Source: Opimibacter sp041746735 | GTDB lineage: Bacteria; Bacteroidota; Bacteroidia; Chitinophagales; Saprospiraceae | DNA length: 64,000 nucleotides | Reading direction: 5' to 3' | NCBI GenBank assembly: GCA_041746735.1 | Contig: JBGTGP010000009.1 | Span: forward strand, 1-64,000 | Part shown: positions 7,731 through 17,719 of the stretch, piece by piece | Layout of the letters: each line of letters begins with the position of its first letter | How positions within the stretch are numbered: the first letter of the stretch is position 1 | Made by a program: the position numbers and the translations under genes | The notes under the pieces: model-generated | Seen by the model: only the letters and a program-made list of their open reading frames with translations | Told to the model about the DNA's origin: nothing | The model's database searches: none

Positions 7731-9827
7731 ATGGCCTCTCCCAATCGGTATAGTGTAAATATTATTTTGAAGTGCGTCTTGCTATTGGTCACAATCATCA
7801 CCATTACGTCCCTACAAACGCAGAAAGCCCACACTCAAACAAATCAGGCTCATCAAGTTGATTCAATTCAACCAAGCCATCCAAGCATTGTCCGTAATGA
7901 TACTCTGCAATTTCACCAGTTTAGTCTCCGATTTCAGAAGGAGATGGAAATGCGAGGTCAAATGGATGTGGACTCATTTATTTTTTTTGGACATGCCGCT
8001 ATCCGGGAAAGTGAGTCGACTATATACGATAAAGGTTTAATAAGGACGTATTTGGGATTATCTGCAGGATTTATTGCGAAAACCCAAATTGACTCAGCAA
8101 AATATTATGCTGATCTTGCTATAATTGAATCAACAGCCATTCAGGATTCTCATCTGCTCGCGAAATCGATCCTTGCTTATGGATGGTCATTAGTATATGA
8201 TGAATCGAATTTAAAAGGGGCCATTGAATATAGTCAATCTGCATATGCAATTGCTGAGGATATTAAGGATACCAGCTTGCTAATTCATATAAAGTCAAAG
8301 ATTACCAGAATTTACTTCCAGAACAACAATATCCATGATGCTTTCAAAACATCTTCGGAGTTAATCAAGATTTGCCAGTTGAGTAATGACACTAACGGGC
8401 TTGTGTATACCTTTTACATGCTGGGAAGTATTTATGCCTATGCAGGATTGCATGACAAGCAAATGAGAATAGTTTATCAGGCGCTTAAGCTAAGATCCCA
8501 TATTACCGATACAACGAATTTATACTACATCCATCTTGCCGCCGCTAATGGATACTTGTTTAAACAACAGTATGATTCAGTACTCTACTATTCCCGTTTG
8601 AACGTACCTTTTTGTTCGAAAATGAAACGGATGCCGTATTGCTATGAAAACATAGCTCAGGCATTTCTTGAAACAAATTTGCTGGATAGTGCCCATTATT
8701 ATTCTACGCTGATTCAGGACTATCATCTGGCACATGGAACATATATCGATACCTACCTGTATCTCAATCTTGGTCGGATCCAGTTTGCATTAGGCAACTA
8801 TCCGGATGCTCTCGCCTACTTTAAACAGGCTGAAGCGGAAATTTCGAAACCATCATTGACTACCCAGGCCGAAATATATAAATGGCTCTTTACCTATTAT
8901 GATTTACACAAAAATGATCGTGCGGCCTTATATTATCATAAGAAATATAAAACATGGTCGGATAGCCTATTGACAGAGCAGTTTGGTAGATCTGTGATGC
9001 TAAGTGAATCAGAAGAATTGGCGGCCCTAAATCAATTGCTGCATCATGAGAAGCAGTTGTTGGCTCAAGAGTCGAAATTGCAAACTTTGGTTACACAGAG
9101 ACTCAAAAGGGAAGCGAACTTGATGTATACCGGCATCTCGCTTGTATTTTTATTGACCTGGTGGGGATTTAAACGATTTAGAAAACGAAGGACTTTGAAG
9201 GCGAACCAGGAATTATTGAATGAGCGACTGAGGATCAGCCGGGAGCTACATGATGAAGTTGGTGCTACCCTGAGTGGAATTGCAATGTACAGTCATGTAG
9301 CCGTGGAACAGTTAAAAAATTCAACAATTCCGGAATTGGAACATTCACTTTCCTTTATGCAGAAGTCTGCCGGGGAGATGATCAACAAACTCAGCGATAT
9401 TGTCTGGCTTATTAATCCTGATCAGGACACGATATTGGAGCTCTTTGGGCGCCTTGGAGAATATGGAAAACAAATGACAAGGGTGAGGAATATGCAGATG
9501 AGAATTGACCTTCCTCCTGATTTGTCTGGCAAGCGCATTCCACTGGATGCGCGACGCAACATCTACCTTTTTTGTAAGGAAGCGATCAACAACGCGGTAA
9601 AGTATAGTAATGGTAAATTACTGGTCTTGCAGGTAAACTCTGTGGATCGGCAAATGATATTTGCAGTCACTGATGATGGCAATGGTTTTGATGAGGCAAT
9701 CGTAAGACATGGCAACGGTCTTGTCAATATGCAAAAAAGAGCAAAGGACATAGGAGCCATATTCCACATAGATACAACAGTTAATCGCGGCACCAGGCTG
9801 GAGCTGCAGTACAAAATCATTCAATGA
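7731..9827 (+). CDS. TPR-containing sensor histidine kinase, NarX/DesK type
   Basis: The 698-residue protein has a signal peptide (about 1-36), a periplasmic array of TPR-like helices (about 60-430) with A-L-G-N-Y-P-D-A-L-A-Y-F repeats, a coiled segment, one transmembrane helix (about 462-480) and a HisKA_3 domain with ISRELHDEVGATLSG (phospho-acceptor His507). A HATPase domain with D-D-G-N-G-F and G-N-G-L-V-N-M follows. It pairs with the NarL-type regulator gene 96 bases downstream. The 290 bases upstream show no coding potential and no clear promoter. The gene is visibly richer in A+T than the ribosomal region. Confidence 0.9.
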   Translation: MASPNRYSVNIILKCVLLLVTIITITSLQTQKAHTQTNQAHQVDSIQPSHPSIVRNDTLQFHQFSLRFQKEMEMRGQMDVDSFIFFGHAAIRESESTIYDKGLIRTYLGLSAGFIAKTQIDSAKYYADLAIIESTAIQDSHLLAKSILAYGWSLVYDESNLKGAIEYSQSAYAIAEDIKDTSLLIHIKSKITRIYFQNNNIHDAFKTSSELIKICQLSNDTNGLVYTFYMLGSIYAYAGLHDKQMRIVYQALKLRSHITDTTNLYYIHLAAANGYLFKQQYDSVLYYSRLNVPFCSKMKRMPYCYENIAQAFLETNLLDSAHYYSTLIQDYHLAHGTYIDTYLYLNLGRIQFALGNYPDALAYFKQAEAEISKPSLTTQAEIYKWLFTYYDLHKNDRAALYYHKKYKTWSDSLLTEQFGRSVMLSESEELAALNQLLHHEKQLLAQESKLQTLVTQRLKREANLMYTGISLVFLLTWWGFKRFRKRRTLKANQELLNERLRISRELHDEVGATLSGIAMYSHVAVEQLKNSTIPELEHSLSFMQKSAGEMINKLSDIVWLINPDQDTILELFGRLGEYGKQMTRVRNMQMRIDLPPDLSGKRIPLDARRNIYLFCKEAINNAVKYSNGKLLVLQVNSVDRQMIFAVTDDGNGFDEAIVRHGNGLVNMQKRAKDIGAIFHIDTTVNRGTRLELQYKIIQ

Positions 9828-9923
9828 GGTATTGTAGATTTCTTCCCTTCTATTGATTTTTGCGGAAGAATTTCTCTACGATGATCCGCTTTCTTACTAT
9901 CTAACCGTCTCATACACAGATCT

Positions 9924-10577
9924 ATGGCAATGGATATTCGGGTAGCGATCTTCGAAGACAACCAGTTGTTTCGCGAAGCGATGCAAGCTATCCTCAATGG
10001 CACCAATGGATATCACTGTTGTGGGGCTTTTCCGGATAGCTATCAGCTTTCAGCGAGAGTAGAGCGTAGTCGGGCTGATGTTATCCTTATGGATATTGAA
10101 ATGCCGGGAATGAGTGGGATTGAAGCTACTCAAGCTGTGCGGAATCAGTTTCCAGAGGTTAAAGTTTTAATTCAGACCGTATTCAATGATAGTGATAAAA
10201 TCTTCCAGGCTTTATGTGCCGGTGCTTCAGGTTATATCCTGAAGAATGAACAGCCTGGCCGATATCTGGAAGCGATTTCTGAAGTGTATAATGGAGGAGC
10301 CCCGGTCAGTATGGCGGTGGCCTCCAAGGTTCTTGGATTCTTTACCAACAAAAACGTAATCCTCGTTTCCCCGACGAGTGAAGACTATCAACTCACCCCC
10401 AGGGAGAAGGATCTCCTGAGTCTCATGATTGAGGGTCATGACTATAAGACCATCGCGGAGAAAGCGTACATCAGCTATGATACGGTTCGTACGCATGTCA
10501 GGCATATCTACAAAAAGCTCCACGTCGCCTGCCGGAATGAAGCCATCATGAAGGCTATTCAGCAGGACCTGGTCTGA
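9924..10577 (+). CDS. NarL/LuxR-type response regulator
   Basis: The 217-residue regulator has a receiver domain (about 4-120; acidic E11/D12, phospho-acceptor Asp57 in V-I-L-M-D-I-E-M-P-G, Lys in Y-I-L-K-N) and a C-terminal LuxR helix-turn-helix (about 150-215) containing L-T-P-R-E-K and S-Y-D-T-V-R-T-H-V-R-H-I. It directly follows the TPR kinase and is its likely partner. The giant surface-protein gene comes next on the same strand after 224 bases, making that gene a candidate target (inference). ATG at 9930 is an alternative start. Confidence 0.93.
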   Translation: MAMDIRVAIFEDNQLFREAMQAILNGTNGYHCCGAFPDSYQLSARVERSRADVILMDIEMPGMSGIEATQAVRNQFPEVKVLIQTVFNDSDKIFQALCAGASGYILKNEQPGRYLEAISEVYNGGAPVSMAVASKVLGFFTNKNVILVSPTSEDYQLTPREKDLLSLMIEGHDYKTIAEKAYISYDTVRTHVRHIYKKLHVACRNEAIMKAIQQDLV

Positions 10578-10801
10578 AAAATCATCCATTGGGGTATTGT
10601 TTGGGATTGTAAGTAGGGTCAATTTTGACACCAACCTATGGATAACCTCATATTGCAGCGGTATACAATCGAAAAATCTAATCAAAAGCGAATGGAGCAT
10701 TCTTTATACCAAGATAATATGGTGTTTTTCAAATTCAATGGCAGCATTTTACTCCAGGTACTCTCGAAAACTCTGTTAAACTACTCTTAATATTCTTACT
10801 C

Positions 10802-13800
10802 ATGAAAAAAGGAACATTTACAAATTCATTCGTCATCCTGTTTGTCCTGATTGTTCAGGTATTTTCAACCCAGTCATTACAGGCACAACAAAATCTATAC
10901 GGTACTGCTGCAACAGATCAGCATTTCACTCATGTATTTCCCGATGGTCAGGACTATTATATACTGGGGCAAGATGGTTTCGAAGCGACAATAACACGAG
11001 TCCTGAGTACAGGAGCCTGGGACTGGACTCAAAAACTGAATTTGCCGTCCGGACTGCTGGATGCTATTGTTATGCCCAATGGCAACCTGTTGTTTGTAGG
11101 TCTTACACTTCAATTTCCTAACCAAAGTATTATTGGTGAGATTCAGCGGGACAAAACTTTGAGATGCTTAAATATTTTTGATAGTCCTGGAACTGAAGGA
11201 ATAGCGCGCATTGATGCTATCAACGCTACCACATATCTGGCTGTGGGATTCCATACTGCTAATACTCCCCAAGATATCGTTATTTATAAAATTTCAACGG
11301 CCAATCCTGGGTGCGCAATTCTTGAGAAGTATCAATTTAACAATTCACCAGGAGCTGATTATGGGCATGATATCGTTATTACAGCTCCCAATAGTTTTAT
11401 GGTATGTGGTAACGATGCCAATAATAATGCAGTTATCTATCATTATGATCTAATAGGCGGTCAGCTAGGTGGAGTAGTAGAACCACTCCAATATGAATAT
11501 GTGGATATGGAACCTGTCGCTGGAGATTTATTGGCTGCAGCAAATTCACTAATTGGTGGAAGACCTTATATTGTTCGATTTGATTCGGATTTATTGCCCA
11601 TTTGGGAAGCAGAAATATTTGGGCTTACAGCGGTTAATCAGATACTGATAGATGCGAATGATAAAATTTATGTTGTTGGTACAGCCAGTGGTATCAATCG
11701 AACTGTTATTCTTAAACTAGATGATTGTAATGGCACATGTCCGCCGTCATCTGATTGGCCTGGGCTAATGGCCAGATACCTCGATAATGGATCTACTTAC
11801 TATTCTGGAGGTTATTTAGCCATTGCAAATTCCGGGCTCGTTTTTGTAGATGGAAGAGAGGGCCCCGGAGGATTCGGAATGGAAGATGGCTTCTTGAGTA
11901 TTACAGATGCTGATCTGACATCTCCTGTATGCATGGCAGAGCATCAAATTGATTTGAATTATGTATCAACTCTTTTTGCTTCGCCTATAGTCGATTCATT
12001 ATTTTTTTACGATGTCCCTTCGCCAGTAGAGATGGATGTAATTATGCAAATGTGGGATTCCCGGGTGGCATGTGAAACCATTCCTTTGGATTCCTGCATT
12101 TGTGGTTCGCCAGTCTTTGAGTTGCTGACAGAGAGTGACACTTACCAATTAATTTGTCTTCCTCATGGTGTCCAGACACCTGTTATTCCTTGCCCATCAA
12201 GTGATGTCCTTATATCAGGGCATTTTGGATGCATTGATGTCATAACAGGTTTACCGTGCAATATAGATAATGAAGTTTTCTGGATACTGAACGGTCCGGG
12301 AGGTACAATTGATGGTGGCGTCACACAAAACCTGGCCATTTTTACTTTTCCGCCGAGCTATTTTCAAACACCGGGGACATATCAGTTGACAGTATCAACT
12401 CTTTGTGGTGTTGATACTTGCATATGCATATTAGATTGGATAGTCGAGTGTGCTGATTCCTGTGTTTGCTCATCCAATGGATTGGTCCTCACACAACATG
12501 GAACTGAATACATGCTGGGCTGCTCCGACACTTCATTTTTTCCGGAGATTGGATCCACTACGGGGCCTGTCAGTGTATCTGGGTTCTTTGGATGTGTATC
12601 AGCTTCTACCGGAGAGCTATGTGAAGAGACACCCATTACTTGGTCCCTCAACGGACCAAATGGTTTTGTAAGCGGGGGAGTTACTACTCCATTTCCTGCC
12701 CTCCTATTTCAATCTTCCCAGATCGGAGCTCCCGGCACCTATACATTGACACTCTCCACCCTTTGTCCCGGAGCAACAGATTCATGCTATTGTTTTGCGG
12801 GTTGGGTGCAACCATGTGATACCTCCAAACTTGATGGAGGGTTGTGGGGCAATTTCCCCTTTTATGGAAATGCAAATGACATGGGCCCGCTCGGTATAAA
12901 TGGAGTTGTGAATGGAGCAACATTAACTACTGGGTATGACAACCAACCAGGTAGTGCATATGATTTTGATGGCACTGATTGGATCGAGGCCGGAACACAT
13001 CACCGAAATGTAACTGATGAAGTTACAGTAGCTGCCTGGGTGCGAACAACTGAACAAACAAATGGGCAGTGGATCGCCGGGAAATATCAATTCTCCAACG
13101 ATAAAGGTTATTTACTGGCTATCGGCAATAGTGCAAACAACAATATCGGTAAAGTATCATTTAGTGGCCGTGACGGAACAAATGTATATCACAATTCAGA
13201 TGTCAGCCAGGATACTGTAAATGATGGTGAGTGGCATTGTGTAGTAGGTACTGCGGGCAATGGTACGTGGAAAGTGTATGTGGATGGAAGCCTTGCGAAT
13301 ATGGCGAATGGATCCACACTAATGCTGGATGCACCGAATGTAGCATTTACCATTGGCAAGAATTCTGATCCCAATATTGGACAGTTGTGGATGAATGGAG
13401 ACATCGATAATGTATTACTATATAGCCGTGTATTGACAGATGAAGAAATCGAATGCTTGTGTAGCGGTGTACAACCGCATGATTCATGCGACTGCCTTGG
13501 TTTTGAGGGACTTAGCATAATTACTAACGAAGATGTACTTGTTGTGCAATGTGGCAATGAAATTCCTTATGTATTCTCTTGCCCGGACACTGACAATTCA
13601 TATCTGCTTCATGGGAATCTTATCTGTGCAGATGAGTGCGGTACGTCTGTTGATTGGACTTTGCTTGATGGAACAGGTAGTTCAATATTAAATGGCAATG
13701 TTGGATTGTATCCGACAGGAAGTGGCAATTTTCACTTTGATTTGCCTTACATTCCATATCAGCCAGCAGGAGATTATACCATTGTATTATCCGGACATTG

Positions 13801-16800
13801 TGGCTCTAACACATGTGAGTGCGTCATTAAAATCAAGTTTTTGCCATGTGCATTGTGTGCATGCAACGACGTAGCACCTTTGAAGCCTAATCTGGTAGTC
13901 AATGGTGACTTTTCATTAGGAGACAATCATTTCACCTCAGGGTTGACAGGACCAGGAGTGGGAAATCCGTGTCAACCTGGTGCAGGACCAGGTACATATT
14001 GTGTAAGTCAAAATTTTCAAGACAAGGAAACTGGATGGCCTTTTTTCTGTGAGCGTATAAATCCGTGTACAGGCGCTTTTTTAATTATCGATGGCAGCAC
14101 ATCTGTAGCTGCTGACGTATGGAGCCAGCAAGTGATTGTAGTCCCTGGCATGACCTATGAATTTTCTTTTTGGATCGCAAGTGTGTATCCAATTGATAGT
14201 CAGGTATTCAGTGTGGATATACTTATTCGTGGAACAGGAACACCTGCCAGTGAATTAATTGGATCAGTCCAATTATCCCAAGCAACACCAACCTGGGAGA
14301 ATCATTGTTTTTCGTGGACATGCCCTCCTTCTTTTACCGGACCTTTTACCTTGGCTATAAACCAAGGTAGTCCTGATCATTATCGAGATTTTGGATTGGA
14401 TGATATCTGTTTTACTAAAGTGCAGTCGCTTGATACATGCTGCCAGGATTTTGAAGAATTCCTTTCTCTGATCGCTCATGGTTTCCAGGTTACGCAGAAT
14501 GGCTGTGAAGTTACAGTGTGTGCTAATCAGTTCGACACCTGTCATGTGATGGGCATGGCCCCTTACTTCGGAGATGGAACACCAGTACCTGCAGTAGTTG
14601 TTTCAGCTAATGATTGCTGGACCCATACATATTCCCAAAGCGGCACCTATACGATTTGTGCTACTGTATATGAAGACACATGCTACCGTAAAGAAATGTG
14701 TGTTACCGTAAATGTGATTTGCGATCCCGAAGGATGTATATGTCCTGAAAATGCCCTGATAGGTAATCCGGGATTCGAAAATGGTACACCTGGATTGCCC
14801 AATAGTAATAATCAAATTGCGCAGGCAACTGGCTGGTTTGCTTCGAACAACGGCTCGAATGTGAATAGCATTGGCGATTGGTTTTCCGAGCCGACTCCCT
14901 ATTTCCCTGGATTTTATTTGGATGTATTCCAGGGACCATTGGAGTTAAAAGCACGCTGCGGCTCCAAGTATGGCGGTATAGATTTGGCTACATGTGAGGG
15001 TATTTCCTCAAATTTGTTACTACCTATAACTCCAGGAAGTAACTACAATGTTGGTTTTTATTGGTCTATCTCTCAGCCTGTAACAACTCCATTTAATTTC
15101 CATGCCATACTGTCAAATGCAAACTGCACTGTAAACAAAACAGCGACAAATACATGCACGCATCAATGTAATGGCGACTTCCATATTGTAGTTCCAGTCA
15201 CCCCAATCCATTCTCCAGGAGTGTGGTATTATCACAATGCAACAGGTACTTCAACACATCCAAGTGTTATGAATAATATCACATTTGCCGGTATGCTAGG
15301 GCAGCAAGCCGTGAATAATTATTTGTTCATCGATCAGGTTTGTATTACCGCTTCTGATCCTGATACATGTCATTGTGTTGAACCGACCGATCTGACATTC
15401 ACTGACGGAAATATTATCATTCCTACTGTATCCTATAATGCTACTCCTGTTTCCCTATCCTGTGATACGACCATATTCAATTTCTCTGGTAAAGTGCATT
15501 GTAGTAATTTGGACTGTTTGAAGCCTGATTTAGACTGGGTCATTACTGATGAAGCTGGTATAATAGTAAGATTAGGAACGAAACCGCTTACTACTATTTC
15601 AGGTAGCTGGGGGCAATTCGATTTGCAGGCACCCAATAGTGCATTTATACCGGGCGTCGTGTATACCATTACAATAACGACCTATTGCGGTAACACTGCC
15701 TGCCCGTTCTCTGTCCAATTTGTGGTGGATTGCGATCCCTGCATTTGCGGAAAGTTTCAGAACATGATGTGGCAGCCACACATCCCAGGTCCATTTATCA
15801 ATGTTGCATGTGGAGATTCAGTCGACCTGGAATGCTTGCAACCTGATCAAGGATTAACATTCAGTGGAGATTTCATTTGTCCGGGAGATAATTGTCCCCC
15901 TTCACAACTACAATGGACGTTGCGCAGAGTGGGCTCCAATGCGTTTGTTTCATCAGGAGTTACTACAGGAGGTGCTTCGTTCTTCTTCGGCATACCTCGA
16001 AGCGATTTTGCAAATGCAGGACTTTATCAGCTTACAATTACCGGGATTTGCAATGGGAAAAAATGCGCCTCCTGTGTGATCATTATTGAGTCATACGGCT
16101 GTCCATGTGCCTGCGAGTTGTTTGACAAACTGATGTTGGTTAATAAAAAGCTGGGGGTAAAAGAACCTTTAGATTGTGATAATGCATCAGTCGGACTTAC
16201 GTGTCCACCATTGGGACAACCTTATAAGGTTACAGGAAGATTATTATGTACTCCAAGTGATTGTAAGGCGAACAATATTACCTGGGAACTCAAAGAAGCA
16301 GGAGGTGGTCCAACGGTTGCAACCGGAACTCAGCAAGGGCCATGGTTTAGCATTTCGCTAGGCACAAATGAATTAGCAGGACTGAATGGACTCTATCAAC
16401 TCTTTATCACTGGAAATTGCGGGTCAGTTGAATGCTCATGTATTTTGAACTTTGATATATCAGGATGTCCTACAACTCCCGCTTGTCCTTGTGATAATGA
16501 TTTTTATAATAGAGTGGCGCAAGGTTTTACGTATGTCTATGATTTCAATCAGGGGACTTGCGATGTGTATTTTACACCTAACCTAACTCCTTGCGATAAC
16601 GTTACATGGACAGTAGATGGTCAAATATCTGGTTTTTTCGCTTCCGGAACTTCTACAGGTAATCAATCTTTCAAAGTAACATTCCCAAATAACCTGGAAA
16701 ATTTTGACATATGCATGCAGGTAACTCGAATTGGACCAAATGGACCCTGCATTTTGACCTATTGTGCTACACTATTTGTTAATTGTGGCATTAATGGTTT

Positions 16801-17620
16801 CATGTGTGAATCAAATATCATTGAGAATGGTGGATTTGGCATCAATACGGTGCCAGGTCTGCTTGGCCATGGAGGTAGTACACAAGGTTGGTCAGCTCGT
16901 GCCGGATTTCCTGAGTTAATTGTAGATGATGGTTGTTCAGAAGCTTCAGCTATCAAACTTGTGGGACAGTGTGCAATAGAAAGTATTGATATCATTGACT
17001 ATCCTGTCTTGTTATCCCAGGCAGATTGGGGATACACATTCAGCGCTTGTTATAAGGCATGGGAGGAAGATCTGCGACCAGGAATGCAATTAGTGCTTCG
17101 TTTGGCCGTTACACCACAGGATAGCAGCAGTTGTGCTGGTGAATGTATAGAGGTAGCCTGGATCCCAATTGAAATAGCTACCGGTGATGGATGGAATACC
17201 ATTTCGCACACCTTCACGATCGATGGCTGGGATGGTGATGCATGGCTGACATTGCATATTGAAAATGACCTGGTTGGAGATGATGAGGAATCCAACTCGA
17301 CTATACTGCTAGATGATATATGTCTTGTTCCAAGCGATGCAATGGTCCCGACAGAACCTGTCTCATCAGATAACTCGTCTTTTGCCATTTTCCCAAATCC
17401 AAATAGCGGGGAGTTTTATGTAAAATTGAATGAACCGACTACAGATAACATGCGCTTCACGATCATTGGATTGACAGGTCAGATCGTACTGGATCAACTG
17501 GCCAAGCCAGGTCTCAATCTGCATGCACTGCGGGCGGGTCAGTTGACACCCGGTATGTATTTCTTTCAGATCTGGAATGACCAACAAATGTTCGGGGTGA
17601 AAAAATTCGTTAAGGAATAA
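10802..17620 (+). CDS. Giant cysteine-rich T9SS cargo protein (2272 aa)
   Basis: The protein has a signal peptide (about 1-29) and an N-terminal propeller-like region (about 30-430). At least six cysteine-rich modules of about 110-125 residues follow (starting near 430, 555, 893, 1520, 1646 and 1767). Each module has a G-x-F/H-C strand, a central W-x-L or W-T-L strand, and an end of the form Y-x-L-T-x-x-x-x-C-G followed by C-x-C. A LamG/concanavalin-like domain lies at about 676-888, a PKD-like domain near 1216-1310, and three N-G-x-F-type galactose-binding-like modules near 1030, 1316 and 2005. The C-terminus (about 2195-2272; F-P-N-P-N-S-G-E-F, G-M-Y-F-F-Q) is a T9SS type A sorting domain. 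It is probably an exported surface adhesin or glycan-binding protein. The cysteine count suggests heavy disulfide cross-linking. The specific ligand is unknown. Confidence 0.88.
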   Translation: MKKGTFTNSFVILFVLIVQVFSTQSLQAQQNLYGTAATDQHFTHVFPDGQDYYILGQDGFEATITRVLSTGAWDWTQKLNLPSGLLDAIVMPNGNLLFVGLTLQFPNQSIIGEIQRDKTLRCLNIFDSPGTEGIARIDAINATTYLAVGFHTANTPQDIVIYKISTANPGCAILEKYQFNNSPGADYGHDIVITAPNSFMVCGNDANNNAVIYHYDLIGGQLGGVVEPLQYEYVDMEPVAGDLLAAANSLIGGRPYIVRFDSDLLPIWEAEIFGLTAVNQILIDANDKIYVVGTASGINRTVILKLDDCNGTCPPSSDWPGLMARYLDNGSTYYSGGYLAIANSGLVFVDGREGPGGFGMEDGFLSITDADLTSPVCMAEHQIDLNYVSTLFASPIVDSLFFYDVPSPVEMDVIMQMWDSRVACETIPLDSCICGSPVFELLTESDTYQLICLPHGVQTPVIPCPSSDVLISGHFGCIDVITGLPCNIDNEVFWILNGPGGTIDGGVTQNLAIFTFPPSYFQTPGTYQLTVSTLCGVDTCICILDWIVECADSCVCSSNGLVLTQHGTEYMLGCSDTSFFPEIGSTTGPVSVSGFFGCVSASTGELCEETPITWSLNGPNGFVSGGVTTPFPALLFQSSQIGAPGTYTLTLSTLCPGATDSCYCFAGWVQPCDTSKLDGGLWGNFPFYGNANDMGPLGINGVVNGATLTTGYDNQPGSAYDFDGTDWIEAGTHHRNVTDEVTVAAWVRTTEQTNGQWIAGKYQFSNDKGYLLAIGNSANNNIGKVSFSGRDGTNVYHNSDVSQDTVNDGEWHCVVGTAGNGTWKVYVDGSLANMANGSTLMLDAPNVAFTIGKNSDPNIGQLWMNGDIDNVLLYSRVLTDEEIECLCSGVQPHDSCDCLGFEGLSIITNEDVLVVQCGNEIPYVFSCPDTDNSYLLHGNLICADECGTSVDWTLLDGTGSSILNGNVGLYPTGSGNFHFDLPYIPYQPAGDYTIVLSGHCGSNTCECVIKIKFLPCALCACNDVAPLKPNLVVNGDFSLGDNHFTSGLTGPGVGNPCQPGAGPGTYCVSQNFQDKETGWPFFCERINPCTGAFLIIDGSTSVAADVWSQQVIVVPGMTYEFSFWIASVYPIDSQVFSVDILIRGTGTPASELIGSVQLSQATPTWENHCFSWTCPPSFTGPFTLAINQGSPDHYRDFGLDDICFTKVQSLDTCCQDFEEFLSLIAHGFQVTQNGCEVTVCANQFDTCHVMGMAPYFGDGTPVPAVVVSANDCWTHTYSQSGTYTICATVYEDTCYRKEMCVTVNVICDPEGCICPENALIGNPGFENGTPGLPNSNNQIAQATGWFASNNGSNVNSIGDWFSEPTPYFPGFYLDVFQGPLELKARCGSKYGGIDLATCEGISSNLLLPITPGSNYNVGFYWSISQPVTTPFNFHAILSNANCTVNKTATNTCTHQCNGDFHIVVPVTPIHSPGVWYYHNATGTSTHPSVMNNITFAGMLGQQAVNNYLFIDQVCITASDPDTCHCVEPTDLTFTDGNIIIPTVSYNATPVSLSCDTTIFNFSGKVHCSNLDCLKPDLDWVITDEAGIIVRLGTKPLTTISGSWGQFDLQAPNSAFIPGVVYTITITTYCGNTACPFSVQFVVDCDPCICGKFQNMMWQPHIPGPFINVACGDSVDLECLQPDQGLTFSGDFICPGDNCPPSQLQWTLRRVGSNAFVSSGVTTGGASFFFGIPRSDFANAGLYQLTITGICNGKKCASCVIIIESYGCPCACELFDKLMLVNKKLGVKEPLDCDNASVGLTCPPLGQPYKVTGRLLCTPSDCKANNITWELKEAGGGPTVATGTQQGPWFSISLGTNELAGLNGLYQLFITGNCGSVECSCILNFDISGCPTTPACPCDNDFYNRVAQGFTYVYDFNQGTCDVYFTPNLTPCDNVTWTVDGQISGFFASGTSTGNQSFKVTFPNNLENFDICMQVTRIGPNGPCILTYCATLFVNCGINGFMCESNIIENGGFGINTVPGLLGHGGSTQGWSARAGFPELIVDDGCSEASAIKLVGQCAIESIDIIDYPVLLSQADWGYTFSACYKAWEEDLRPGMQLVLRLAVTPQDSSSCAGECIEVAWIPIEIATGDGWNTISHTFTIDGWDGDAWLTLHIENDLVGDDEESNSTILLDDICLVPSDAMVPTEPVSSDNSSFAIFPNPNSGEFYVKLNEPTTDNMRFTIIGLTGQIVLDQLAKPGLNLHALRAGQLTPGMYFFQIWNDQQMFGVKKFVKE

Positions 17621-17660
17621 GGTTCATCCAAATAGATAAATGCAATCCTCACCCTTTGTG

Positions 17661-17700
17661 CTGGTACCAGGCAGTATGTTCTAAATACTGCCTGTACCAG
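17661..17700. terminator. Long hairpin after the giant gene
   Basis: CTGGTACCAGGCAGTAT (17661-17677) pairs with ATACTGCCTGTACCAG (17685-17700) around a 7-base loop. The stem has 16 pairs and a single bulged G. It lies 40 bases past the stop codon of the giant gene and just before the start of the broken paralogue. No T-run follows, so it may be a rho-independent-like terminator, an RNA-stabilising 3' end or a recombination relic. Confidence 0.6.
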
Positions 17701-17719
17701 TTCCTACATTTAAAATAAA

